Origin: Auriscalpium vulgare
Lineage: Eukaryota; Basidiomycota; Agaricomycetes; Russulales; Auriscalpiaceae
Assembly (NCBI GenBank): GCA_019915015.1
Contig: JAHBBC010000040.1
Span: 62,001-126,000 of the forward strand
Direction of reading: 5' to 3'
Length of the DNA: 64,000 nt
Below the pieces are notes generated by a model. The model saw only the letters and a program-made list of their open reading frames with translations. It ran no database searches and had not been told where the DNA came from. Of this stretch, positions 44,411 through 54,878 are shown in pieces. The translations under genes and the position numbers were made by a program. The stretch's first letter is position 1, and every line of letters begins with the position of its first letter.

Positions 44411-45083
44411 ACCTGCTACAAGAAGTTACTTTGCTTTTTATCAAGGCGAGTCTACCATCATCTTCCCACTCGCGCCCTATCTTGGAGCTCTTCATTGAGC
44501 TGCCATTGTGCTCTCGCCCCTTTGGGGTTACGCGAGCGCTGATGACGGAGGCATGGCGATGCCAGAAGTCAGCGTGAGCCCTTCTGCCCTGTCCCTCTGT
44601 GCGCATACTGTACAATTACCTACCCTGGTGTAGACCACAACTGTGTCGAACCAGAAGAGTCCACTACGGGCTTAGGGGAACCTGGGGAAGCCTGGGGGAA
44701 CCATAGGTCCACTGAACTGTTGGCTGTCTGTCCCTTAAGTGGGAAGCAGTTTTGGTGTCCCAATCCTGAGGGCGGTAGTCAATCCACCCAGGAGCACCTG
44801 TTACAACTGCAGTGCGCTACTATAAGTACTTAGATTTGTGGAGCCCAACCATCTAGGCTTTAATTAGGATCCGGAGGTGTACCTTGGTGCATTCTCGTTT
44901 CATCCTAACCACAAATTTGCATACAAGTACTGTAATTGTACTGTATATGCGCACATGGACATGGGCAGGACAGGACCTTAGGGTTCTGGCTTAGAGATAC
45001 AGCACATAGGGTTGACGTCGTCTTGAACTTCTTAAAGAATCTGGGTCTGACTGCTCCTCAAACCCAGATCATTCGCTCTTCAC
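44411..45083 (+). other. Untranslated leader of the copia element
   Basis: About 0.67 kb between the primer-binding site and the gag ATG with no conserved frame; it probably contains packaging/dimerisation signals that cannot be identified by eye. Confidence 0.5.
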
Positions 45084-48000
45084 ATGTCTGGAGAATTACT
45101 TCCCAAAGGATTTACCATCCTAGCTGGAAACAGCAACTATGCCCTTTGGCAAGATGATATGATGGCCTTTCTTAAAGTCAAGAAGCTCTGGAGGTACACC
45201 AGTGGCTCCAAGCCATCTCCCAAAGCTGCAGATCCAGACAATCCTACTGCAACTGAGGTGGAGGCAGAGGCAGTATGGGATGAAGAAGATGATGTGGCGC
45301 TTGGATACATTAAAGCATCCCTGGCACCAGCCTTGAAGAACAAAGTGGGCAACGATGACCACTCTTCTGATGCCTGGAAATTTCTCAAAACATCCTATTC
45401 CAAACCCGGCACTCGCACCATCTTCACCCAATTTGACCTCTACCTTTCCACCCGTCTCATCGATACCAAACCTCTTGGACCTCAGATCAATGACTTTGAT
45501 CAGCAGTATGAGAATCTCAAGAAGAATGGCATAACTGTTACACCCATCCAACACGCGTATTTCCTCCTCAAGGCCCTCCCAGATTCCTACAAGGCATTTA
45601 GGGATCTTACCCTTGATTCCTTCAGTGACCTTAAAACTGCCACTCCTGCTGAGATCACTACTCGCATCCTTGGCAAAGAGGCTAGCATAAAGGCAGACTC
45701 CACCATCGCTGCCACTGTTAATTCTGCGGCTGCCAAAGCCAAAGGAAAGCAGAAGGTGGAGAAGGGCAAGTGCAAGTACTGTCACAAGAAGGGTCACTGG
45801 GAGGCCAATTGTCGCAAGAAACAGGCTGATGAAGCTGGCGACAAGAAGAAGGGAGGGGACAGTAGTGGCGGCGGCGGAGGTAGTAGTAAACCCTCTGTAA
45901 ATGCTCTAATTGTTGAGGCCTCGTCCTCCAATGAAGTCGCTGTTGCCTGGTACCTCTCGCCTGATAAGAATCGCTGGATGCTTGACAGTGGTTGCTCTCA
46001 CCATATTACACATACACGTACAGACTTTGCCCAGTACACGCCCCTAGAAAAACCTGGACATATTGCCGTTGGTGATAGTACTGCCCAGGCTATGCACTTC
46101 TATGGGACGGGCACTGTCAATGCGTGGACAGATGTGGATGGGAAGCGTGTTGCGGTCACGCTTAAGAATGTGCTTTTTGCACCTAAAGCCGCTCATCGAT
46201 ACATATCGGTGACTACACTGTTGAACCAGAAGTTTGATGTGCTTCTACGTGGTTCTACAGGAGTGTGTACAATAGAACGCGCTGGCATAACCTATGGTAT
46301 TGGCCAAAAGCACGATCAGTTTTATTGGTTGGAGCTTACGCCTAAACCTGCGGTTCATGAGGCGACGGTTAAAGATGCGGTCTCGGTTGACATTGCTCAT
46401 GGACGCTTTGCTCATATGTCACATGGCGCCCTGAAACGACTTACTTCTGAAGTTGTCAAAGGGATTGTCATAGACCATGCTACAGTGGCTACTAAACCCT
46501 GTCATGGATGTGAGCTTGGCAAGAGCACTCGCCAGACCTACCCTAGTTCAGATAAGCGTGCCACCAGGGTTCTTGGCAAAATCCATTCGGATCTAGTCGG
46601 ACCTATGCGTGTGCAGTCTATCCAAGGATTCACATATATTGCGACATTCCTCGACGACTTCAGTAACAAAGGAGTTGCTATGTTCCTCAAGCGAAAGTCA
46701 GATTTTCTCCTGGCATTTGAGACATTCCTGGCCAGAGCTGAGAAGGAAACTAGTGTCAAGCTAGTGATCTTTCACTCTGATCGAGGAGGGGAATATATAA
46801 ATACTATCTTGGATAAACGCTTTAAAGAACTGGGCATCACGCATCATAAAACCATGCCTTACACGCCACAACAGAACGGACGTGCGGAGCGCTGGAATCG
46901 TACCATCATGGAGAAAGCCCTGTCTATGCTTCATCATGCAGGCTTGTCTCTTGGGTTCTGGCAATGCGCGGTTGAGACTGCTGTTCATGTCTACAATCGC
47001 ACTCCCACCCGTACGTTGAAATGGAAGACGCCAATGGAGGTATGGAGTGCTGGTCACATTCCTGACGTTGCGTACTTTCGCGTTTTTGGCTGCAAAGCCT
47101 ACGTGCACATTCAGAAGGAACATCGTCATAAATTGGAACCTAATGCCAAAGAAATGACGTTTGTGGGTTACGAGGATGGTTCAAAAGGTTACCGTTTCTG
47201 GAATCCTGCCACCCGGTCCATTGTGTTGTCTGGCGAAGCAACATTTGATGAGACTTCCTTCATTTCAAGACCAACCCAGAAAGCGCCCCCAAGCGCTCCT
47301 GATCCTCCTACTCAACACCTAAGTCTCTCTGATTTAATCAATGATGAGGACTTCACTCCTGAACGGAGGCCTGTGCCCGCTCCTCCAGTTAACGCAGCTG
47401 GAGATGACTCGGATCCAGATGAGGATCCAGCACCCAAAGTAGAGAAAGACGATTCTAAGGTTAAAACACCTCCTGCTCCACCTCGCACACCACCTCGTCG
47501 CGCAACCAATGCTAGAGTTGATAATGAAGCACTTAGGCATAGAGTCCCACCGTTAGAAGAATCTCCACCTATCGCTGAAGCAGTGACACCACCAGCGCGT
47601 CCACGACGTGCAAATGCTGGTCAAAGAGCTGCAAGGCTCGGCGATCAGTATGATGGCTTAACTGCACTTCAAGTTGAACAGCTGGATCTTCGACGGCGAT
47701 TGCCTGATACACAAGGACTTGTGCGTCAGCTGGACTTTGAAGCTCCTAATCTCCACGCTCTGTTAGATCTCATGGTTGGTCACGATCCCAAAACCTACAC
47801 AGAGGCTATGGCATCGCGAGATTTTTCCAAATGGTGGGAGGCGTGTCGGTATGAATTGGACCAGCTGAATAAGCTTGGTACTTGGGAACTGGTGGACAGA
47901 CCAAAGAATAGAAAAGTCATTAAAAATCGTTGGGTGTTTAAGCTCAAGTCCAATGGCGTTTATCGTGCACGACTTGTAGCAAAGGGATTTACACAGGTTG

Positions 48001-49331
48001 AAGGGGTCGATTACACGGAAACTTTCAGTCCAGTCGCCCGCTTTGAAACTATACGTTTCCTTCTTGCGTTGGCCGCGCTTGAAGATTGGGAAATTCATGG
48101 TATGGACGTCAAGTCGGCGTTCTTACATGGCGAACTGGATGAAGAGATCTTCATGGAGCAACCAGAAGGTTTCCTGATCCCAGGGTTAGAGGACAAGGTA
48201 GTTCGATTGCTGAAGGCTATCTACGGCTTGAAGCAGGCGTCCAGAGTATGGAACGTCCAAATCGATGCTCTCTTGAAGGAAATTGGATTCACCAGGACCT
48301 ATTCGGATACTGGTGTCTATATCTATCGGCGACAGGAGGGGAACACAGTTACCATTTTGGTGCTGTATGTCGACGATATGGCTATCATGGGCAATTCGCT
48401 CCCAGAGATCACTCGAATCAAAGCCTTGCTTAAGACTCGATATGAGATGTCAGACTTAGGGGAGTTGAAAGAATTCCTTGGCATACGTATCACAAGAGAT
48501 AGGCGCAAAAGGACATTGACAATCGACCAGAAGACATATCTGGAAGAAGTCCTTGATAGATTTGGGATGAAGGACGCGAACCCTGCTCGAACCCCTCTAC
48601 CTGCGGGCTGTGTTTTGATAGCGTCTACTGAAGAAGTGGACAATGCACGTCGGAGTTATTACCAGTCGCTTATTGGCAGTATGATGTACTTTGCCATTGG
48701 CACTCGTCCAGACGCGGCATATGCTATTGCACGCCTAGCACAGTACAGTGCGAATCCCACTGAAATGCATCTGAAGATGGCGAAGTATGTCTTGCGGTAT
48801 ATCAAAGGCACCCTTGACTACAAGCTTGTCTACAATGGCTTATCAGAGGAAGCTCAACTGCTTTCATACACGGACTCTGACCATGCTGAGAATAGAGACG
48901 ATAGGACTTCCATTTCAGCCTTTGTTGTTAAACTGGCTGGAGGAGCTATTTCCTGGATGTCGCGGAAGCAAGCTACTACTTCCCAATCCACAGCTCAATC
49001 GGAATACATCTCTATGGCGGAGGCTGCAAAGCAGTTGCAGTGGTACTACAACTTGTACTCTGAGCTTGGACTACCGGATCCCACTCCTATCGACATGCGA
49101 TGCGATAATCGCGCTGCTATTCTTACGGCAGAAAATCCCATGGTCGGTAGGAACATGAAGCATGTAGAGGTTAAATACCACTTCATCCGGGAGTGCGTGG
49201 CAAAGGGACTTGTTCGCCTTGTACCAACCCCATCGGCTGAGAACGTCTCTGATGCTTTGACCAAGTCATTGCCTTATGAGCTACTTACTCGTTTCAGTGG
49301 GAGCATGGGTTTGACTCGTCGCAAGGACTAG
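45084..49331 (+). CDS. Copia gag-pol polyprotein, 1,415 aa
   Basis: Single frame without stop or shift. Domains in order: Gag (about 1-220); zinc knuckle CKYCHKKGHWEANC (about 226-240); aspartic protease WMLDSGCSHH (about 297-306); GAG-pre-integrase HGRFAHMSHG (about 440); integrase with HSDLVGP, HSDRGGEY and NGRAERWNR supplying D-D-E (about 501, 565, 601); an acidic/proline linker (about 735-860); reverse transcriptase with RARLVAKGFTQ, GMDVKSAFLHGEL and LYVDDMA (about 960-1200); and RNase H with YTDSDHAENRDDRTS and ISWMSRKQ ... QSEYISM (about 1270-1350). Integrase precedes RT, the diagnostic copia order. Every catalytic motif I can see is present. The protein replicates and integrates the element via virus-like particles. 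Confidence 0.97.
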   Translation: MSGELLPKGFTILAGNSNYALWQDDMMAFLKVKKLWRYTSGSKPSPKAADPDNPTATEVEAEAVWDEEDDVALGYIKASLAPALKNKVGNDDHSSDAWKFLKTSYSKPGTRTIFTQFDLYLSTRLIDTKPLGPQINDFDQQYENLKKNGITVTPIQHAYFLLKALPDSYKAFRDLTLDSFSDLKTATPAEITTRILGKEASIKADSTIAATVNSAAAKAKGKQKVEKGKCKYCHKKGHWEANCRKKQADEAGDKKKGGDSSGGGGGSSKPSVNALIVEASSSNEVAVAWYLSPDKNRWMLDSGCSHHITHTRTDFAQYTPLEKPGHIAVGDSTAQAMHFYGTGTVNAWTDVDGKRVAVTLKNVLFAPKAAHRYISVTTLLNQKFDVLLRGSTGVCTIERAGITYGIGQKHDQFYWLELTPKPAVHEATVKDAVSVDIAHGRFAHMSHGALKRLTSEVVKGIVIDHATVATKPCHGCELGKSTRQTYPSSDKRATRVLGKIHSDLVGPMRVQSIQGFTYIATFLDDFSNKGVAMFLKRKSDFLLAFETFLARAEKETSVKLVIFHSDRGGEYINTILDKRFKELGITHHKTMPYTPQQNGRAERWNRTIMEKALSMLHHAGLSLGFWQCAVETAVHVYNRTPTRTLKWKTPMEVWSAGHIPDVAYFRVFGCKAYVHIQKEHRHKLEPNAKEMTFVGYEDGSKGYRFWNPATRSIVLSGEATFDETSFISRPTQKAPPSAPDPPTQHLSLSDLINDEDFTPERRPVPAPPVNAAGDDSDPDEDPAPKVEKDDSKVKTPPAPPRTPPRRATNARVDNEALRHRVPPLEESPPIAEAVTPPARPRRANAGQRAARLGDQYDGLTALQVEQLDLRRRLPDTQGLVRQLDFEAPNLHALLDLMVGHDPKTYTEAMASRDFSKWWEACRYELDQLNKLGTWELVDRPKNRKVIKNRWVFKLKSNGVYRARLVAKGFTQVEGVDYTETFSPVARFETIRFLLALAALEDWEIHGMDVKSAFLHGELDEEIFMEQPEGFLIPGLEDKVVRLLKAIYGLKQASRVWNVQIDALLKEIGFTRTYSDTGVYIYRRQEGNTVTILVLYVDDMAIMGNSLPEITRIKALLKTRYEMSDLGELKEFLGIRITRDRRKRTLTIDQKTYLEEVLDRFGMKDANPARTPLPAGCVLIASTEEVDNARRSYYQSLIGSMMYFAIGTRPDAAYAIARLAQYSANPTEMHLKMAKYVLRYIKGTLDYKLVYNGLSEEAQLLSYTDSDHAENRDDRTSISAFVVKLAGGAISWMSRKQATTSQSTAQSEYISMAEAAKQLQWYYNLYSELGLPDPTPIDMRCDNRAAILTAENPMVGRNMKHVEVKYHFIRECVAKGLVRLVPTPSAENVSDALTKSLPYELLTRFSGSMGLTRRKD

Positions 49332-49367
49332 TGCTTGTCACTATTCGACTAGCCCATCAAGTGGGAG

Positions 49368-49851
49368 TGTTGGAATTTGGTGATGACGCTAGTCTCATGA
49401 CAAATACTATGGAATGATCTAGAACGATCTGGACTTGTTTGATCATGGAACATTGTAGAATAGTCTAGAATAGCTACTGTACAGGATTGCTATACGCTTA
49501 CTCAGGTCTTAACTCCTATCTCCTAGGATGACTGATGTACTTACTGATGCTGTGCAAGCTGACTGATTCTTACACATTATGTCTTACACATATGCTTTAT
49601 GCTTACTACACAATTTCTGATTGGTTGATATGCAGAGCCCCAAGTAGTATAAAAGGGCTCCTTTCTTCGCTCAGATACCTCAGTCTTTTCACATCACAGA
49701 CTGAGGTGAGCATTCCTATGCATACTTAGGAGTCTTCTCTTTACTAACTCACTTGTAGTATAGACTAACGTCTCTCTAAGGTACTGCAATACAGTCTTTT
49801 CACATCACAGACTGAGTATAGACTAACGTCTCTCTAAGTTGTGTTTCATCA
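49368..49851 (+). repeat. 3' LTR of the copia element
   Basis: Base-for-base the same as the 5' LTR by eye, including the intron-containing block (insert 49706-49758) and the fused copy (49792-49838). Confidence 0.95.
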
Positions 49852-49856
49852 CCCGC
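49852..49856. repeat. Right target-site duplication of the copia element
   Basis: CCCGC, same as 43901-43905. Confidence 0.88.
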
Positions 49857-50700
49857 CCGGTCCTGGCGGGATCCCGCCCGCACCGCGCGGGCTCAGCGCG
49901 CCCAGCAATGCTGGAGCAGCTGGAGCCCGCGCGCATCGGGGGACTCTGCCAGGACCGAGCGGATGCCGCCCGGTCTGCGCGCCGCTCCGGTGCCCTAGTA
50001 CCGCTGCCATGGCCGCCGCTGCTGTCGCCGTCGTCATCGGCACCCTGTGCACGCCGCTCACCTGGTCCACGCGCGCGTCCCTCGCGGCGCCTCCCTGCTC
50101 ACCGTTGCCCTTGTAACGCGCCGCTGCTCCTGTCGTTGCGCGCCCCGCGGCCTCGTCCTCGTGTGACCCACCCGGCCTGTGCGAGCCCGCCTAGTCCACG
50201 CCCGCGCCTCTCATCGTCTCGTCGTGCGCCGCGACCGGGCGGATATTGCCCGGTCTGCGCGCCGCCCGTGGACAGCTGCCAGTGCCGCTGCTGTCGGTGC
50301 CCCGCCCGGTCTGTGCGCGCCCGACGAGCTCCATCGCCGCGCGTGCTCGTCGCCCTCGCTGCGCGCCGCGCATGCTCGTTGCCGTCGCTGTGCACACCGC
50401 GACCCTGCTCGTTGCGGCGCCGTGCCCCTGCCCGTTGAACTCGTCGCGCGCCCCAGCTTGCTGCCCTTGCTGCGCTCGGCACGTCCTCCTCGCCGCGCGC
50501 CCATGCCAGTCGCCCTCACCGCGCATCCCTGCTCGTCGTCCTCACTGCGCGCCCCTGCACGTCGCCGTCGCCGTCGCCGTCTTCGCTGCGCGTTCGTGCG
50601 CGCCGTGCGTGTCGCGCTCGTCATCTTCGTCGGCTTCGCTGTGCGCTCCTGCGCGTCATCCTCGTCGTCCTCGCCGTGAGCCCATGCGTGTCGTCCTCGC
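49852..50700 (+). repeat. GC-rich repeat R, copy 1 (body)
   Basis: First about 150 bp (GGTCCTGGCGGGATCCCGCC ... CAGCAATGCTGGAGCAG...) match the inverse of 51690-51540. From about 50100 it becomes a degenerate tandem array of roughly 21-24-bp units of the type CCATGC-GTCGTCCTCGCTGCGCGC. All six frames are therefore open for long stretches; none is a gene. Confidence 0.65.
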
Positions 50701-51049
50701 TGCACAGCCAGGAGGCACCTGGTTTAGCACCATACAAGACTGCGCAAGCGGGTTTTGCGGCTGTGGAGGCTGGAATATGGCCTCGCGTGCGGGCGTGGAA
50801 GCGACGAAGGCAAGTGACCCGGGCTATTAGTAGTCGAAGCCCGAGTTCAATTCCCACGACCTGCAGTCAACAAGTACACGTGATCGCGTGAGTTCAAGAA
50901 TCAACGCGGCCAAGTCCTCTTCCTCCCTGCTACTTACCACCTGCCCAACCGCGACACCTTCCCCGCACTCTCCCACCATCACCATCAGCTCATCAACACC
51001 CCAGTCAGCTGCGCAACTACAAGACAACAAGGGGATGACGAAGACTACC
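50701..51049. other. Spacer between the two inverted R repeats
   Basis: Contains a B-box-like GAGTTCAATTCCC at about 50850, but no cloverleaf could be drawn. A Ser/Thr-rich frame near 50890-51030 is not convincing. Confidence 0.35.
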
Positions 51050-51724
51050 GCCAAGGGGCAACGCGCGTGGGCGGGCATCAAGGACGACGAACACGGGCGC
51101 ACAGCGAAGGCGGTGATGTGTACGGGCGCGCAGCGAGGGTGAGGGTGGTGGGGAGGATGGCCGACGAGGACCGCGACGAGCGCACAATGGAGATCACGAC
51201 GAGCGGCTCACGAAGAGGACGACGAGCAGCGCACGACGGCGGCATCGCACATGGGCGGGCAGCGACGACGACGCGCATGGGCTCGCAGCAAGGACGTGGG
51301 CGCTTGGTCAGGACGCTGCAAATGCAAGGTGCGTACGGCTGGAGCGTTGACGAGGGGTGGCGCGCAGCAAGGGCAGCGTGGGCGCAGACGAGGAGTAGGG
51401 GCAGATGGCGGCAAGGGTCAAGCGGCGAGGGCGACGACGTGCGCGATGAGGAGGGAATGACAACGGCGACGATGGGCGCATGGTGCCGGCGGGGACGGGG
51501 GGCGCGCACAGGCCGCGCCGGGTACTGGCGGCGGCGGCCATGGCACTGGAGCGGCGCGCAGACCGGGCGGCATCCGCTCGGTCCTGGCGGAGTCCCTCTA
51601 TGCGCGTGGGCTCCAGCTGCTCCAGCATTGCTGGGCGCGCTGAGCCCGCGCGGTGCGGGCGGGATCCCGCCAGGACCGGGCGGGGTGCACATACGAGCCC
51701 CGCCTGGTCTGGCACGCAACTGAA
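51050..51724 (-). repeat. GC-rich repeat R, copy 2, inside the SET-B reading frame
   Basis: Inverse of copy 1: starts (minus strand) near 51724 with GGACTTCAGTTGCGTGCC, continues through CACCCCGCCCGGTCCTGGCG and the same tandem-unit body. It carries the uninterrupted pre-insertion version of the sequence into which the copia element inserted in copy 1. Confidence 0.7.
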
Positions 51725-53138
51725 GTCCCTCGCCACCGCCACTGCGTCCCACCCACCATCTGTCCCAATGGCCGCCTGCGTCGCCCATGCCGCTGTCTTC
51801 GCCCACCGCATTGCGCTTGCCTTGTCACCATGCACGCATGCCACGGCCACCAGTAAGCGCGACACCGTCTCCCAAAACAGCGGATAGTCGAGCTGCGCTT
51901 CGTACACGCGCTTTGCCGCCTGGCCCGCAAACTTGGCGGTCTCAAGCGCGTTCGCACGGTTGACGGCGGGCAGGTTCGCACCGGCGAGCGTCTCGGCCAT
52001 CAGTCGTACTTTATCGTCTGCGTCGCGCTCTGCGGGGGGAAGGGAGCACGCAGTGCACTTGCATATATCCCCGTTATCACGAAGCGAGTCTTGGCGCTCA
52101 CGGTACGACGCAATGATGTTGATGGACGCGATGGTGACCTCCTGGCCGATAGCAATGCGCCGCACCGCGCGTACTTCGCCTGTGAGCGATTCGGGGTCCC
52201 AATGGTATACAGCGTTGGGGACGCAGCTGCAGCGTATCAGCACGACGTACAACGGGCAGGTAGATGGAAGAGCACCTATGATTGATCCACGAGAGGTCGT
52301 TGAAAATGACTCCGTACCTGCCGATGCAACCTGGCATAGAGTTTGCGTTGAACCCATTGGTCTGGGCGATACCAGTCTCTACTGAGTGCGCTTTCGGCCT
52401 GCTATTGTGCAGCATGAGCAGAAGACGGCGGGTCTCGGCGGGCATCCGCGCGATCGCGGCCTCCTCCACAGTCGGCTCCATCAGTGCGTACTCCCCTTCG
52501 GGTGCAACGTCTGCCTCCTCGAGCGCAGCAATCAGGAGCGGTCGCTCGCAGGCGATGAGGCGACCGGCGGCGTAGCTGTCCAGCGCAAACATGCCCTTGC
52601 CTTTGCCCGGGCGCCCTGTCCGGCGGATCTCGTAGCTGCGCCCGGCTATGGCAAGGGGGAATGGCTTCAAGGGGCGCGCGCTGAGCGGCGGCTGATCCTT
52701 CGTGGTGTAGTAGCCCGCCGTGATGGGATATGAGTTGCCGTCCACGTCCGCGATGCGCTCGAACCGGAGAGTGATGGTGTTGGGGTTGTCTCGAATGGCG
52801 AGGCGGAGAGCATCGGGATCCGCCGGACGGCTTAACACAGGGTTTTGGACGAGGGGAACCGGGGGGGGGGAGGGGATTATGGCGAGGCGTGGTCGGACTG
52901 TCTGTGGCCTGCTTGTCAGGGCCTGTCGTACGCGCCTGCTGGTCGGGGCCTTTGGTAGAGTCGGTACGCGCTTGTTGGTCAGAGCCTTGGGTAGAGTCGA
53001 TACGCGCCTCGTCAGAGCCTTTGACATGCCGGCGGCCCTTCTTGGTGCGAGATCCGCGTGCCATTGCGCTGTTGTCGCCAGAGACTGCGATGCAACGCTC
53101 ATTGCTTGTGACACATGCACAGAGTTCGAGGGTAGCAC
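51308..53138 (-). CDS. SET-domain protein B, C-terminus replaced by repeat R
   Basis: Two exons, 53138-52276 and 52226-51308, join in frame to 594 codons including the stop. The N-terminus has imperfect Arg/Lys/Thr-rich repeats (TLPKALTNKRVPTLPKAPT) and a proline stretch. The SET core shows GKGKGMFALD, LIACERPLL, spliced INHSCVPNAVYHW, GEVRAVRRIAIGQEVTIASI and the post-SET CKCTACSLP. Relatives end GWDAVAAAPEQTEWWLTG...; here the frame reads GWDAVAVARDFSCVPDQ and then runs through repeat R for about 135 codons. GEEVT/EEIT is GQEVT here and the tyrosine after it is absent (ASIN instead of xLY), so methyltransferase activity is doubtful. Confidence 0.75.
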
Positions 53139-53699
53139 TCACCTACTTAGATGATGCGATCTTGAGAGATCGGCTGAGGGACAGTGTCGCTATCGACGTC
53201 GGCCAACATCAACTGTATATGAGGACGCCGGCATGTCCTAGCCTTCTGCACAGAAGACAAATCGATATCCTTTGGCGGCGCGAAGGATGCGGATGCAACT
53301 GAAGATCGCGGGCCAGTCCCGCCCATTTTCGTGCGAAATCTATGAATATGGTCATCGTCCTGTAGCTTGGGTTGCACTGATAATTCGCACCTGCTGTGGC
53401 CAGTGACTCGCGTGGGCATGGCATGGAACACACCCCCGATTGTATTTGGGACCGTACTTGGCTGCATGTCTGCGTTGCACACTCACACGCTGCACGCGCC
53501 AGCTAATTGGCAGCCTCATGGTCTTGCTTTGAATTTGTCGCACCGTTCGATGGATGAGCGTTGCGGGGTACGTCACGGCTCCATAGCAGCAATGGTAATG
53601 GTCCTCTCTTCTCTGGCCCGCCTCGCACCCGAAAATCCATGCCCGTCACCGGCCGCGCCACGCCCGCCGAGTCTGCGCCCAGCGCGCCACGCCGCATCA
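53139..53699. other. Upstream region of SET-B
   Basis: No credible gene. Short frames on both strands lack domains. Confidence 0.35.
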
Positions 53700-54533
53700 C
53701 TATCTCCCATATGTGCAGCCGAAACAGGCCGATATTGATGATCTTGAGCGCGCTGGCGACGCGAATTGACGTCGTGCAGAGCCACTTGCAGAGCTGGCAC
53801 AGGGCATCGTCCCGCGATGCGCGGGCTGAGGAAGCGGCACAGGCGCACGAAAACGCGAGGCGCTGCATCTCAGCGCCCACTCATGGTACGGCGCGAGGGC
53901 GTTCACGCACATGATGATGATCTCCTCACCGGGCCGCAGCGCGCGAGTTTTGCCCATGAGCGACGGGGAGATCCAGCGGTGTGGGCATGCAGCTGCGGAA
54001 TATCAGAACAGGAACGAAGCGGGTGCGGCGGGCAACGCACCTATGGCTGATGCGCCAAAGTTGGCGCCGTACGGGCCAATGCATCCTGGGAGCGGCTGCC
54101 TCCGGTTACAATCCTACGCGGTGGCTTTTCTCCAGCACGACGAAATGATGTCGTGTCTCGGCGGGTATGCGCGCGATCGCGGCCGCCTCCACACTCGGTT
54201 CTGGCAGCTTTATTTCACCCTCGGGTGCAACGTTGACTTGCACAAGTGCGGAGACCACAATTGCAAGCGGGCGCTCGCAGGCGACGGCCGGCGAAGCTGT
54301 CCAGCGTGAACATGCCACTTGCGGACCTCGCATCGCCCGTCTGCGGTGCAGTTGTGCGGAGAGGCGGCTGCTGCGTGGTGGCGTAGAAGCCGAGGGTGAT
54401 GGTGTGCTGGCTGTCCTCTGCCGTCTGGCAAGTCGATGTAGAGAATGTGTCCAAAGGGACTTTCGTTGGAGGACACCGGGAGGGGAACAGTGGCGGTAGG
54501 AGGCGGGTCGTAGAGAGCAATGCTCAGAGACAC
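53700..54533 (-). pseudogene. SET-domain gene C, decayed
   Basis: Pieces of the same family in shifting frames: DPPPTATVPLPVSSNESPFG, TITLGFYATTQQPPL, ASGMFTLDSF, ACERPLAIVVSALVQVNVAP, EAAAIARIPAETRHHFVVL, and after the conserved intron site (GCCATAG, GTGCGT, CCGCAG) ...SHSCMPTPL..., then in another frame LRPGEEIIIMCVNALAPYHEW. The Asn of NHSC and the Asn of PN are lost and at least three indels break the frame. The position of the intron is still that of the intact paralogues. Confidence 0.85.
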
Positions 54534-54878
54534 CTGTTACGCGGAGATGTCAGGGTTGAGAGCCCGTCAAGGGAGAGAGGGACGCACACACCCTTCAACA
54601 ATAAGAAGCAGCGGGAACGCGTCGCAAGATGCACGACATCCCCACCCTCGAGCCGTCAAGGCTGTATAATCCGAGTCTCTATCCTCCTGCAGCTTGTTGC
54701 CCGTCTCCTCGGTGAGTTCGAGGACTTAAATGGAGTCATGGAGAGCATGGCGGGAGGGTGAGCGACGAGCGTGAATGGCCCAGTGGCGGCCGCTGCCGCC
54801 TGCGCCTGCCAGCCACGCGTGCACGTGACTGCGCAGCCGAAAGGAGACTAGCCGACGCGAGCTGCTCTCAGCCTCTCT
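54534..54878. other. Intergenic between SET-C relic and F-box gene 2
   Basis: Divergent upstream region, with no recognisable sites. Confidence 0.35.

Larger units (their letters stand above)
43906..49851 (+). mobile_element. Complete Ty1/copia LTR retrotransposon, 5,946 bp
   Basis: LTRs 43906-44389 and 49368-49851 (484 bp each, TGTTGG...CATCA) read as identical, flanked by CCCGC duplications. The primer-binding site GGTTATGGGCCC starts right after the 5' LTR; the polypurine tract AAGTGGGAG precedes the 3' LTR. One uninterrupted gag-pol frame lies between. Identical LTRs and an intact frame indicate a very recent insertion and probably a currently active family. Confidence 0.97.

Noticed and set aside
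45120..45797. 225-codon antisense frame across the copia gag region
   Set aside because: Shadow of the gag-pol frame, no domain.
49839..50830. Overlapping 160-200-codon frames downstream of the copia element
   Set aside because: They lie in the degenerate tandem core of repeat R, which keeps all frames open; composition is Ala/Arg/Pro-Ser only.
50780..50870. tRNA-like B-box GAGTTCAATTCCC
   Set aside because: The T-stem does not pair and no acceptor, D or anticodon arms could be drawn; at most a decayed tRNA-derived fragment.
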